Numbered from the stretch's first letter, positions 1 to 6,653 are shown. The stretch: DNA of 18,314 bases from Clostridia bacterium (GCA_900770185.1 CAAGJM010000043.1:1-18314), one strand, 5' to 3'. A program made the numbers and translations. Notes: generated by a model from the letters alone, not told the origin.

Positions 1-555
1 ATTGAAAAGAAACGCGCCGAGGCGGTAAAAGCGCAGAACAATATCGTAAAGGCAATCGAGCAAGGTATAATCACCGAAACGACGAAAAGCCGTCTGACCG
101 AACTTGAAAATCTAATATCGCAATACGACGTAGAAATCCTTAAAGAAAAAGCCCGCAGTTACACATACTTAACAGCGGACGATATAGAGATGTTTTTAAG
201 TAAATTCGTGTTTGATAACACAGACGATATAAAAGTGCGAAAACTAATAGTAAACGCCTTCGTTCGGGAAGTGATACTTTACGGCGATGAGATTGTGATT
301 ACTTACAACTTTACAGATAGCCCCGAACACCTAAAACTAACAAAAGAACACGTCACAAAAACAGAAAAAGAGATAGAAACGGCGGATAAAACCGCCATTT
401 CTTCTAACACAGGTTCGTACAAATTATGTCACACGGCACCAAAAAGAACGCCTACCAAACGGGTAGGCGTTATTTTTGCGTATTTAAGAATGACAGGACT
501 TGGCTGTCATTTGACGGGCTTGCAAAGACGAACAAGAGTCAGCCGAAGTTCATAG
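1..555 (+). CDS. Large serine recombinase, C-terminal part (5' end outside window)
   Basis: The frame is open from base 1, so the N-terminal catalytic Ser domain and most of the DNA-binding region lie upstream of the window. What remains starts with a charged coiled-coil-like segment (about residues 1-60, with ELENLISQYDVEI), then a predicted TADDIEMFLSKF helix, then FVREVILYGDEIVITYNFTD. Together these are typical of the end of resolvase/invertase-type large serine recombinases that integrate or excise mobile elements. The family similarity is sure up to about residue 120 (base 360). The last 45 or so residues, after SSNTG, look like read-through of non-coding DNA: a strong intrinsic terminator lies inside the frame at 447-476, and the tail contains FAYLRMTG, which resembles translated intergenic repeat. 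The natural stop has probably been lost or moved. No other element genes are visible on this side, so this may be the edge of a mobile element or a remnant. Confidence 0.75.
   Translation: MEKKRAEAVKAQNNIVKAIEQGIITETTKSRLTELENLISQYDVEILKEKARSYTYLTADDIEMFLSKFVFDNTDDIKVRKLIVNAFVREVILYGDEIVITYNFTDSPEHLKLTKEHVTKTEKEIETADKTAISSNTGSYKLCHTAPKRTPTKRVGVIFAYLRMTGLGCHLTGLQRRTRVSRSS
447..476 (+). terminator. Intrinsic terminator inside the recombinase frame
   Basis: A 10-bp stem (ACGCCTACC with its complement GGTAGGCGT plus one outer A-T pair) closes a 5-base loop and is followed by TTATTTTT. It lies about 85 bases before the recombinase stop codon, so the annotated frame reads through it. Confidence 0.75.
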
Positions 556-649
556 TCGCAGAAGCGGTTTTTCGTATATTGGGTTTATTTGCGTCCCTAA
601 AACGATGCATTTAAAGCGATAAAATAAAGTAATCGACGGTTATGCCCAC

Positions 650-678
650 TTGAATATGGCTAAAACCCGTGTTATAAT
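650..678 (+). promoter_or_regulatory. Sigma-A-type promoter of the ADP-ribosylglycohydrolase gene
   Basis: TTGAAT (650-655) and a perfect TATAAT (673-678) are separated by 17 bases. Transcription would start near 685, leaving a leader of only about 18 bases that contains the ribosome binding site AAGGAG at 688-693. Confidence 0.75.
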
Positions 679-702
679 ATAAATAAAAAGGAGTTGTTTT
701 TT

Positions 703-1488
703 ATGTGGGGAGCAATTATTGGCGATATAGTCGGCAGCAGATTTGAGTTTCACAACCATAGGAGCAAAGATTTTGAATTCTTTACCGACGACTGTTTTTT
801 TACCGACGACACGGTTATGACCGTCGCGGTAGCAAAGGCGTTATTTGAAAATAAAGATAAACCCGTCGAGGTACTGAAAAGAGCTACCGTTAAAGAAATG
901 CTCACGTTCGGATATAAATATCCCGACGCGGGTTACGGCGGCAAATTCCGTAAATTTTTGTTTGCTAACCCCGTGCCGTATTATAGTTACGGAAACGGAG
1001 CGGCTATGCGTATAAGCGCGGCGGGGGAGCTTGCCGATTCGATAGACGAAGTTAAAAAGTATTCTAAGGCGGTGACGGAGGTTTCGCATAACCACCCGGA
1101 AGGGTTAAAAGGGGCGGAGTGCGTCGCTGTTTGTATATATTTGGCGCGCAACGGTAAAAGCAAAGAAGAAATTAAAAAGGTCGTTGAGGATAATTATTAT
1201 GGCGAGGTTGCCGCAATGACGTGCGACAATATCCGCCCCGACTATTATTTTGACGAAACGTGTCAAAAAACGGTGCCGCAAGCCTTGACCTGCTTTTTTG
1301 AGGGTAACGATTTTGAGGACGTTATAAGAAACGCAATATCCATCGGAGGCGATTCCGACACCATCGCCGCGATAGCGGGCAGCGTTGCCGAACACTTTTA
1401 CGGCGTGCCCGAAGATATGATAAAAACCGTAAGAGAAGAATACTTGTCGCGCGATTTATTAAGAACGATTGATACCATTTTAGGGTGA
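703..1488 (+). CDS. ADP-ribosylglycohydrolase family protein
   Basis: This 261-residue protein belongs to the DraG/ARH family, cytoplasmic enzymes that use two metal ions to remove ADP-ribose from proteins or small acceptors. Family landmarks are in order: the N-terminal GAIIGDIVGSRFE (3-15), the metal-binding FTDDT (33-37), YGNGAAMR (96-103), SHNHPEG (128-134) and the C-terminal metal-binding GGDSDT (215-220). Both halves of the dimetal site are therefore present, and the length is normal for the compact form. I chose the ATG at 703, not the in-frame TTG at 694, because AAGGAG at 688-693 is 9 bases from 703 and only touches 694, and because the conserved N-terminus begins MWGAIIGD. The gene stands alone with its own promoter. 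No partner ADP-ribosyltransferase is visible, so the natural substrate is unknown. Confidence 0.9.
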   Translation: MWGAIIGDIVGSRFEFHNHRSKDFEFFTDDCFFTDDTVMTVAVAKALFENKDKPVEVLKRATVKEMLTFGYKYPDAGYGGKFRKFLFANPVPYYSYGNGAAMRISAAGELADSIDEVKKYSKAVTEVSHNHPEGLKGAECVAVCIYLARNGKSKEEIKKVVEDNYYGEVAAMTCDNIRPDYYFDETCQKTVPQALTCFFEGNDFEDVIRNAISIGGDSDTIAAIAGSVAEHFYGVPEDMIKTVREEYLSRDLLRTIDTILG

Positions 1489-1522
1489 TAAACTTTCAAC
1501 AGTTTGTTTTTATTTATAACGC

Positions 1523-1552
1523 TTTACAAAAATTAAAAGCGGGGGTTAAAAT
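1523..1552 (+). promoter_or_regulatory. Probable promoter of the flavodoxin gene
   Basis: TTTACA (1523-1528) and TAAAAT (1547-1552) are 18 bases apart, 31 bases before the start codon and just upstream of an AAGGAG-type binding site. No terminator separates the gene from the preceding one, so read-through is also possible. Confidence 0.5.
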
Positions 1553-1582
1553 AAAAATACAAATAAAAAAGGAGATGTTTTT

Positions 1583-2059
1583 ATGAATAAACCTTTGGTT
1601 GCATATTTTTCAGCAAGCGGCGTTACCGAAAAAACCGCCGAAACGCTTGCAAAAACTATAAATGCGGACTTATTCGAGATAGAGCCCGAAACCCCTTACA
1701 CCGCCGCAGACCTTGACTGGACGGACAAAAATAGCCGCAGTACGGTTGAAATGAACGATTTAAGTTCCCGCCCCGCTATCAAAAGTAAACTTGACGATAT
1801 GGGCGATTACGACGTCGTTTTCGTGGGCTTCCCCATCTGGTGGTACGTCGCGCCGACGATTATAAACACTTTTTTGGAAAGTTACGATTTTAAGGGTAAA
1901 ACCGTAGTTCCGTTCGCGACGAGCGGCGGGAGCGGAATGGGCAAAACCGCCGAAGTTTTGCGTAAGCTTAACACGGGCGCAAAGATTTTGGACGGCAAAG
2001 TTTTAAACGGCTATGATGCCGCCACTATGAAAAAGTGGGTTGAAAGCCTTAAAATTTAA
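1583..2059 (+). CDS. Flavodoxin family protein
   Basis: A 158-residue cytoplasmic flavodoxin, predicted to bind FMN and act as a low-potential electron carrier or small flavin reductase. The phosphate-binding loop is SASGVT (10-15) after the first strand LVAYF. The two loops that would flank the isoalloxazine ring are PIWWYVAP (84-91) and TSGGSGMG (113-120). The size and the FPIWWYVAP pattern fit the short flavodoxin group common in Clostridia, often annotated as flavodoxin or NADPH-dependent FMN reductase-like; the physiological partner cannot be told. GGAG at 1571-1574 lies 8 bases from the ATG and supports this start. The gene is followed directly by a terminator and appears monocistronic. 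Confidence 0.9.
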   Translation: MNKPLVAYFSASGVTEKTAETLAKTINADLFEIEPETPYTAADLDWTDKNSRSTVEMNDLSSRPAIKSKLDDMGDYDVVFVGFPIWWYVAPTIINTFLESYDFKGKTVVPFATSGGSGMGKTAEVLRKLNTGAKILDGKVLNGYDAATMKKWVESLKI

Positions 2060-2088
2060 GCGTTGAATTGTAATAAAAAGCACAACAA

Positions 2089-2117
2089 CCCCGCAATGGA
2101 AACTTTGCGGAGTTTTT
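2089..2117 (+). terminator. Intrinsic terminator after the flavodoxin gene
   Basis: CCGCAA (2091-2096) pairs with TTGCGG (2105-2110) around an 8-base loop, with one further outer C-G pair past a mismatch, followed by GTTTTTAT. Confidence 0.65.
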
Positions 2118-2273
2118 ATGTGCAAAAATTTGCGCTAAAAAGCGTTCGCGTGAAAATATGCGCATATAAATTCGTCGCGTAAAATTTTACGTAAAAATCA
2201 AAATTACTATTAAGTAATTATAACTACGTCGTATGCTATATAAATTAGCTTTCCGTTTTTTAATTTAACGTGA

Positions 2274-2555
2274 ATCAGAATTTGTGCGGGTAGGAAGTCG
2301 GCTTGCGGAATGTTTAACTATCGCGTTGCAAGCCGAACAAAAGCAACGTCTTTACAGTTGCTGTCCCGACGTGATAGCGAGGCTATCAAAAAATTTAACG
2401 AATACGGACGCGGCGAGTGGAAAAGGAGCCCGGCAAGTTTAAACGATTATTTTAAACGAGTATTTTATTGAAGGCGACGCGGAGCAACCGCCGGGGAGGC
2501 GGACGCCCTGTTTTGGCGGCTTTCAGCCACCGTTTCCCCCGTTTTCGGGGGAATT
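2274..2555 (+). ncRNA. Candidate structured RNA, HEARO/omega-RNA-like, without an IscB gene
   Basis: No reading frame fits, yet the segment is GC-richer than its surroundings and dense in nested pairing. A closing helix is formed by GT-CGGG (2284-2290, one bulged G) and CCCGAC (2365-2370). It encloses a 9-bp helix TCGGCTTGC (2298-2306)/GCAAGCCGA (2328-2336) and a 6-bp hairpin AGCAAC (2342-2347)/GTTGCT (2357-2362). The loop of the 9-bp helix, CTATCGCG (2318-2325), can form an 8-bp pseudoknot with CGTGATAG (2370-2377, one G-U pair). Downstream are GGCG (2473-2476)/CGCC (2504-2507) around GCGG/CCGC, then an 8-bp hairpin TTCCCCCG (2534-2541)/CGGGGGAA (2546-2553). The start (GTGCGGG, then GGAATGT, then TGCAAGCCG) and the GTGA directly upstream (2270-2273) match what I remember of HEARO RNAs, the guide RNAs of IscB-type elements. 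That family match is from memory. The absence of any downstream endonuclease frame is directly visible. Exact ends are uncertain. Confidence 0.5.
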
Positions 2556-2673
2556 TATCTGTCATACGCATCATAATAAACGTAGTACGTTTGACTCTGA
2601 ATTTTTTAAATTTATATAAAATACAGTTGATTATCTAAAAATATTTTTTAATTTGTATTAAATCGTTGATTTT

Positions 2674-2796
2674 CTTAACTAAAACCTTATTTTTCACCAT
2701 ATACTCTTCTGCGGAAATATTATATACTTTAATCAGTTAAGATTTTACCATATTAAAAATCAATAGTTTATAAGTCTGTTAAACTGATTTAAAGGT
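2674..2796 (+). promoter_or_regulatory. Possible SD-sequestering leader of the 2804 gene
   Basis: CTTTAATCAGTT (2727-2738) can pair over 12 bp, with one bulged T, with AACTGATTTAAAG (2782-2794), covering most of the Shine-Dalgarno sequence AAAGG (2791-2795). Inside the loop, GATTTT (2741-2746) pairs with AAAATC (2756-2761). An upstream CTTAACT (2674-2680) is a perfect complement of AGTTAAG (2735-2741), which overlaps the sequestering strand, so the two pairings exclude each other. No convincing promoter was found in 2556-2673, and the rest of that stretch is plain AT-rich DNA apart from a 15-bp palindrome at 2579-2593. Confidence 0.4.
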
Positions 2797-2803
2797 TAAT
2801 ATA

Positions 2804-3802
2804 ATGAAAAAAATTGTTTTCGTATCAAAATATAACGCTTGCTTATGCGATGAAGCCGATAGATTGCCGAATAATGACGAAGTAAGGGTTCAACTTAAAT
2901 ATACCGCGCTCAGCGCAGGTACCGAACGCGCGCTAATTACCGCAAACGAGGGTGGAGACGATACTTGCAAATTTTCTTTTCCAAGTTGGTCTGGGTATAG
3001 CGGCAGCGGTATAATAACACACGTGGGTAGTTTAGTTACCGAATTTAAAGTAGGCGACAGGGTTATGGTTCACGGCGGCAATCATCAGCAATTTTGCACT
3101 GTAAATAAAAAAGAAGTCGTAACCATTCCCGACGGGGTAGATTTAAAACAAGCCGCTTTTACTATCATAGCCGGGTTTTCTCTTGCGGCGGTAAGGAAAG
3201 CAAAAGTCGAATTAGGGCATAACGTACTGGTTTGCGGGCTGGGGCTGCTCGGTTTATTTTCGACACAATATTTAAAGCTTTGCGGCGCGTTAAACGTTAT
3301 AGTTTCAGACTTAAATCCCGCTCGGCGAGAGTTAGCGTTAAATCTCGGCGCAGACTATGCTTTTAATCCGTTAGATAAAGATTATATCGAAAAAGTTAAA
3401 GCCGTGACGGGTGGCAAGGGCGTTGATTCCGTAATAGAAGTTACCGGGAACGCCGCTGCAATGACGGATTGTTTAAAATGCACTAAAAAATTCGGCAAAG
3501 TAGTATTGCTCGGCTGCACGAGAAAGCTTACCGAAATAGATTTTTATAACGACGTTCACCGTCCCGGCATCGAAATTATAGGCGCGCATAGCGGAGCAAG
3601 ACCTGCGCTCGAATCTTTCCCCGGGTTTTGGACGGAAATGGACGATTGCCGCGTTACGTTAAACTATATTAAAAAAGGCGTTTTGAATTTTGAGGGCATT
3701 ATAAGTGAAACGCATTCCCCTAACGACGCTCATTCCGTGTATAAACGGCTATGTGAAAATACTTTACCCGTCGGAGTGGTGTTTGACTGGGATAAACTTT
3801 AA
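2804..3802 (+). CDS. MDR-superfamily dehydrogenase lacking the usual zinc ligands
   Basis: A 332-residue medium-chain dehydrogenase/reductase, expected to oxidise or reduce a sugar or polyol with NAD(P). The catalytic domain comes first and the Rossmann fold second, with GLGLLG at 145-150 and an acidic end to the next strand (SDLNPARR). In classical zinc alcohol dehydrogenases the catalytic metal is held by Cys in the CGTD region and His in GHE. Here these read SAGTE (37-41) and GYSG (64-67), and no four-Cys structural zinc loop is visible. The same pattern is known from the MDR branch that includes the bacteriochlorophyllide dehydrogenase BchC and many sugar-cluster proteins of unknown substrate. 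AAAGG at 2791-2795 supports the start. A Gfo/Idh gene follows after 131 bases, which suggests a shared pathway. Substrate unknown. Confidence 0.82.
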   Translation: MKKIVFVSKYNACLCDEADRLPNNDEVRVQLKYTALSAGTERALITANEGGDDTCKFSFPSWSGYSGSGIITHVGSLVTEFKVGDRVMVHGGNHQQFCTVNKKEVVTIPDGVDLKQAAFTIIAGFSLAAVRKAKVELGHNVLVCGLGLLGLFSTQYLKLCGALNVIVSDLNPARRELALNLGADYAFNPLDKDYIEKVKAVTGGKGVDSVIEVTGNAAAMTDCLKCTKKFGKVVLLGCTRKLTEIDFYNDVHRPGIEIIGAHSGARPALESFPGFWTEMDDCRVTLNYIKKGVLNFEGIISETHSPNDAHSVYKRLCENTLPVGVVFDWDKL

Positions 3803-3807
3803 CCATA

Positions 3808-3912
3808 AAACGCAAATACGCTAAACGCGATGACGTATATTTAAACGTTTAAAAAATAGCGTTTTGAATTTTAACAATTTACAAAAATTTATTTTACTTA
3901 AACGCAAATACG
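3808..3912 (+). repeat. 13-base direct repeat flanking the gap before the Gfo/Idh gene
   Basis: AAACGCAAATACG occurs at 3808-3820 and again at 3900-3912. The bases between are AT-rich with no clear terminator, so the genes on either side may be cotranscribed. The repeat could be an operator pair or chance. Confidence 0.45.
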
Positions 3913-3933
3913 ACGTGGTTTTTAAAGGAAAAC

Positions 3934-4959
3934 ATGAATAATATTTATAAAAAAATCAGGGTTGTTCAATACGGAACGTGGGGCTTTACGCATGCCGAAC
4001 ACGTTATGAGTACGATGCGTAAAATGCCGGATTTATTTGAAATAGTCGGCGTATGCGAGATAGACGAACGGCAAAAAAAGCGCGCTTTAAGCGTTGAATG
4101 TTTTAAGGACTTGCGCTTTTTAAGCGAAGAAGAAGTTTTATCGGATAAAACCATCGATGCTGTCGTTATCGAAACCGACGAACTTAAACAAGATTTAGCC
4201 GCGCTGAAATTTGCCGAAGCGGGGTTCGATATTCACCTTGAAAAACCGGGCGGAGCGACTGCGAATTTTAGTAAGGCCGTTAAAATCGCGCAAAAAAACG
4301 GTACGGTTTTTCATATGGGTTATATGTATAGGTATAATCCCGCCGTTAAAAAGGCTATTTCTCTTGCTCAATCGGGCAAGCTCGGCGAGATAAATTACGT
4401 TGAAGCCCAGATGAGCGCAAAGTATACTAAAGGGGCGTTGGATTTTCTCGGCGGATTACCGTCGGGAATGATGTTTTATTTAGGGTGTCATTTAACCGAC
4501 TTGGTGTTTAGAATTATGGGAGAGCCTAAAAAAATAATACCGATGAATTTTTCCACCGGTAACGAAGGTTGTGACTGTATAGACACGGGTTTTGTCATAT
4601 ACGAATATAAACGCGGCTTATCTTTCGTCAAAACTTCTGCGTCGGAAGTGAGCGGAGACGCCCGCCGACAGTTAATCGTTGCGGGTACGAAAGGTACGGT
4701 TGAAATTTGTCCGCTTGAAAATCCGCTTGACGTTACGGGTATTGTTTGCCCGCAAGACGTAAAATGTAAAATTACTTATAACGACTACGTAAACGTCAGG
4801 GGGTTCGGCGGCAGAAGCGAAATTATAAGTTATCCGCTTTTCGGCAGGTATGACGAGATGATGAAAGATTTCGTTCGCAAGGTTAACGGCGAAAAAGAAA
4901 CGGAGTACACTTACGACTACGAGTTGAAAATGCACGAAATGCTTATGCGCTCGATTTAG
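3934..4959 (+). CDS. Gfo/Idh/MocA family oxidoreductase
   Basis: A 341-residue NAD(P)-dependent dehydrogenase of the glucose-fructose oxidoreductase/inositol dehydrogenase family, which oxidises a hydroxyl of sugars or cyclitols, often at C3 of a pyranose. The N-terminal Rossmann fold runs to about residue 125. Its dinucleotide loop is unusual: YGTWGFTHAEH (13-23) replaces the common GxGxxG. The family motif EKPGG (103-107) carries the catalytic Lys104. The MGYMYRYNP segment (128-136) and GCHLTD (184-189), with His186 and Asp189 as in the usual GxHxxD, complete the active site. AAAGGA at 3924-3929 fits the start. With zinc-less MDR proteins on both sides, the gene looks like part of a sugar or cyclitol oxidation set, but the substrate cannot be read from sequence. 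Confidence 0.88.
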   Translation: MNNIYKKIRVVQYGTWGFTHAEHVMSTMRKMPDLFEIVGVCEIDERQKKRALSVECFKDLRFLSEEEVLSDKTIDAVVIETDELKQDLAALKFAEAGFDIHLEKPGGATANFSKAVKIAQKNGTVFHMGYMYRYNPAVKKAISLAQSGKLGEINYVEAQMSAKYTKGALDFLGGLPSGMMFYLGCHLTDLVFRIMGEPKKIIPMNFSTGNEGCDCIDTGFVIYEYKRGLSFVKTSASEVSGDARRQLIVAGTKGTVEICPLENPLDVTGIVCPQDVKCKITYNDYVNVRGFGGRSEIISYPLFGRYDEMMKDFVRKVNGEKETEYTYDYELKMHEMLMRSI

Positions 4960-5042
4960 ACAAATTCGTCTTAGGTAAATGCGTCCGAATTTAAACTAAA
5001 TGTTTGTCGGATAGCGATAAATAAAACGTTTAAAGGAGAAAA

Positions 5043-6026
5043 ATGAAAGCGATATTAGTAAACGAAGATAAATCTTTAAGGTGGGGGGACGTTCCTAACC
5101 CCGTATTAGGTTATGACGATTGCCTTGTTAAAATTGAATACGCGGCGTTAAATCGCGCCGATTTAATGCAAAGAGAAGGCGATTATCCGCCGCCGGATGG
5201 GTGTCCGGAATGGATGGGGCTTGAAATATCGGGTACGATTGTCGAAGTGTCTGACGGAGCGAAAGAAAAATCCGCTTATAAAATCGGGGATAAAGTTTGC
5301 GCCTTACTTGGCGGCGGCGGATACGCAGAATACGTAAACGTTAAATACGATATGTTAATGCCCGTACCCAAAAACTGTACTATGGCGGAAGCTGCCGCAA
5401 TTCCGGAAGCTTTTGCTACGGCTTACTTGAATCTTTTCATCGAAGGAAAAATAAAAAGGGGAAATACTCTTTTAATAACTGCCGGCGGAAGCGGTTTGGC
5501 AAGCGTTGTCATTCCGATGGCAAAAGTTTTCGGGGTAAGGGTTATAACAACCGTTTCTACCGAAGAAAAAGCGGAGCGCATTAAGTATTTGAAAGCCGAC
5601 AGGGTTGTGGTAACGACGAAAGAAGATTTATCGCAAGCCTTAAAAGAAGAACTTGTTAAGGGCAAGGGCGTAGACGTAGCGATTGACTGTCTGGGCGGCG
5701 AAACGATGGGTAAATGTTTACGTTATTTATCTCACGGAGCGCGCTGGATAATGATTGCCGCGCTTGCAGGGCAAAAAACCGAAATCGACCTTAAAAACGT
5801 TTACGTAAGAAACGTTAGAATAATAGGCAGCACTTTGCGTTCGAGAACGCCCGAAGTTAAAGCGCAAATTCTTGCCGAACTCGTAAAAAACGTTTGGGGT
5901 AAAGTTGAAGACGGAGAAATCAAGCCGACAATATATAAAATTTTACCCATAACTAAGGCTGAAGAGGCGCACGATATTCTGTATAAAAGTAAAAACGTCG
6001 GTAAAGTCGTGTTAAAGGTCGATTAA
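5043..6026 (+). CDS. NAD(P)H:quinone oxidoreductase-type MDR protein (PIG3-like)
   Basis: A 327-residue protein of the zinc-independent quinone oxidoreductase branch of the MDR superfamily, which uses NADPH to reduce quinones or enone-type carbonyls. The N-terminal signature LNRADLMQREGDYPPP (36-51) followed by MGLEISG (58-64) is close to the PIG3/TP53I3-like group. The nucleotide-binding region is LLITAGGSGLASVVIPMAK (143-161). AAAGGAG at 5032-5038 sits just before the ATG. It lies 83 bases downstream of the Gfo/Idh gene without an obvious terminator, so the three oxidoreductase genes (from 2804) may form an operon that ends at the hairpin near 6087. The true substrate may be a sugar-derived carbonyl and not a quinone; that is inference from context. 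Confidence 0.87.
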   Translation: MKAILVNEDKSLRWGDVPNPVLGYDDCLVKIEYAALNRADLMQREGDYPPPDGCPEWMGLEISGTIVEVSDGAKEKSAYKIGDKVCALLGGGGYAEYVNVKYDMLMPVPKNCTMAEAAAIPEAFATAYLNLFIEGKIKRGNTLLITAGGSGLASVVIPMAKVFGVRVITTVSTEEKAERIKYLKADRVVVTTKEDLSQALKEELVKGKGVDVAIDCLGGETMGKCLRYLSHGARWIMIAALAGQKTEIDLKNVYVRNVRIIGSTLRSRTPEVKAQILAELVKNVWGKVEDGEIKPTIYKILPITKAEEAHDILYKSKNVGKVVLKVD

Positions 6027-6086
6027 AACGCGCTAAACCGCATTAGAACGTTTTTAAACAAAAAACCGAATTAAATAATTTTATTG

Positions 6087-6122
6087 ACGGCTTGCAAGCC
6101 TGGCTTGCAAGCCGTTAAAATT
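6087..6122 (+). terminator. Hairpin terminator after the oxidoreductase genes
   Basis: A perfect 13-bp stem (6087-6099 with 6103-6115) with a 3-base loop is followed by TTAAAATTTTAT. Each arm contains the 12-base palindrome GGCTTGCAAGCC, so the element is a palindrome repeated twice. The T-run is broken by A, so termination strength is uncertain. The rest of the gene-free stretch 6027-6349 is AT-rich and shows only a weak CGGC/GCCG hairpin near 6213-6227. Confidence 0.6.
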
Positions 6123-6349
6123 TTATAAACCGTTAAAATATTAAATCAGTAAGGCGTTGAATTATTAAACGCAAATAATGTCGGTCAGGGTTATTTATAA
6201 ATTTTATCGCTTGCCGCAACGTCGGCGGGTATGCCGAGAAAAATTTTTAAAAGCGTGGTAGTTTTAATCGTAAAGCCATAAAATTAAAATCGTAAAATTT
6301 AAAGAGGTAAAAAATTAAAATACCCACGGTAAAAATATAATTAACCCTA

Positions 6350-6378
6350 TTGAAATTTAACTTTCGGTGTATTATAAT
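6350..6378 (+). promoter_or_regulatory. Strong sigma-A-type promoter ahead of the repeat leader and GH78 gene
   Basis: TTGAAA (6350-6355) and TATAAT (6373-6378) are 17 bases apart. The predicted start, near 6385, coincides with the first base of the first hairpin-rich repeat copy, so the repeats would be transcribed as a roughly 390-base leader of the rhamnosidase gene or as a small RNA. Confidence 0.75.
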
Positions 6379-6384
6379 ACAAGA

Positions 6385-6508
6385 AGTTAAAAACTTGCTT
6401 GCAAGGGTTTTTAACTTCGCAGTATTTCAATCTAAGAAGGCAAAAACGCAAGTTTTTGCTAAAAAACCCGCAGGGGTTTTGGAGATTTTGCCGAACGGCA
6501 AAAGATTG
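6385..6508 (+). repeat. Hairpin-rich leader repeat, copy 1
   Basis: A 124-bp unit repeated at 6531-6653 with only a 1-base length change and a few substitutions. It holds four hairpins: a long one, 6383-6418 (GAAGTTAAAAAC with GTTTTTAACTTC, inner CTTGC/GCAAG); GCAAAAAC/GTTTTTGC (6440-6459); AAAACCC/GGGTTTT (6463-6480); and TTTTGCCG/CGGCAAAA (6486-6503). No coding sequence is convincing. Confidence 0.8.
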
Positions 6509-6530
6509 TTTCTTAAAGATTATAATTAAG

Positions 6531-6653
6531 AGTTAAAAACTTGCTTGCAAGGGTTTTTAACTTCTTGTATTTCAATCTAAGAAGGCAAAAACGCAAGTTT
6601 TTGCTAAAAAACCCGCAAGGGTTTTGGAGATTTTGCCGAACGGCAAAAGATTG
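6531..6653 (+). repeat. Hairpin-rich leader repeat, copy 2
   Basis: Second copy of the unit, 22 bases after the first. All four hairpins are kept. It too is preceded by ATTATAAT (TATAAT at 6521-6526), but no -35 box lies at the right distance. The 121 bases between this copy and the GH78 start hold a CGAAAAT/ATTTTCG hairpin (6685-6703 region) and a CTTTCG (6718-6723) that could pair with CGAAAG at the ribosome binding site. Confidence 0.8.

Noticed and set aside
426..614. 62-codon frame overlapping the end of the recombinase
   Set aside because: It spans the terminator hairpin, has no Shine-Dalgarno site and no recognisable domain.
694..702. TTG start three codons before the ADP-ribosylglycohydrolase ATG
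   Set aside because: The AAGGAG site would directly touch it; the ATG at 703 has proper spacing and begins the conserved N-terminus.
2274..2555. Group I or II intron, tmRNA, 6S RNA or RNase P RNA
   Set aside because: No intron domain V-like hairpin, no tag frame or CCA end, and no known conserved core of RNase P was seen; the HEARO-like layout fits better.
6385..6653. Possible CRISPR array
   Set aside because: Only two long units with internal hairpins and a short 22-base gap; no short regular repeats with spacers and no cas genes.
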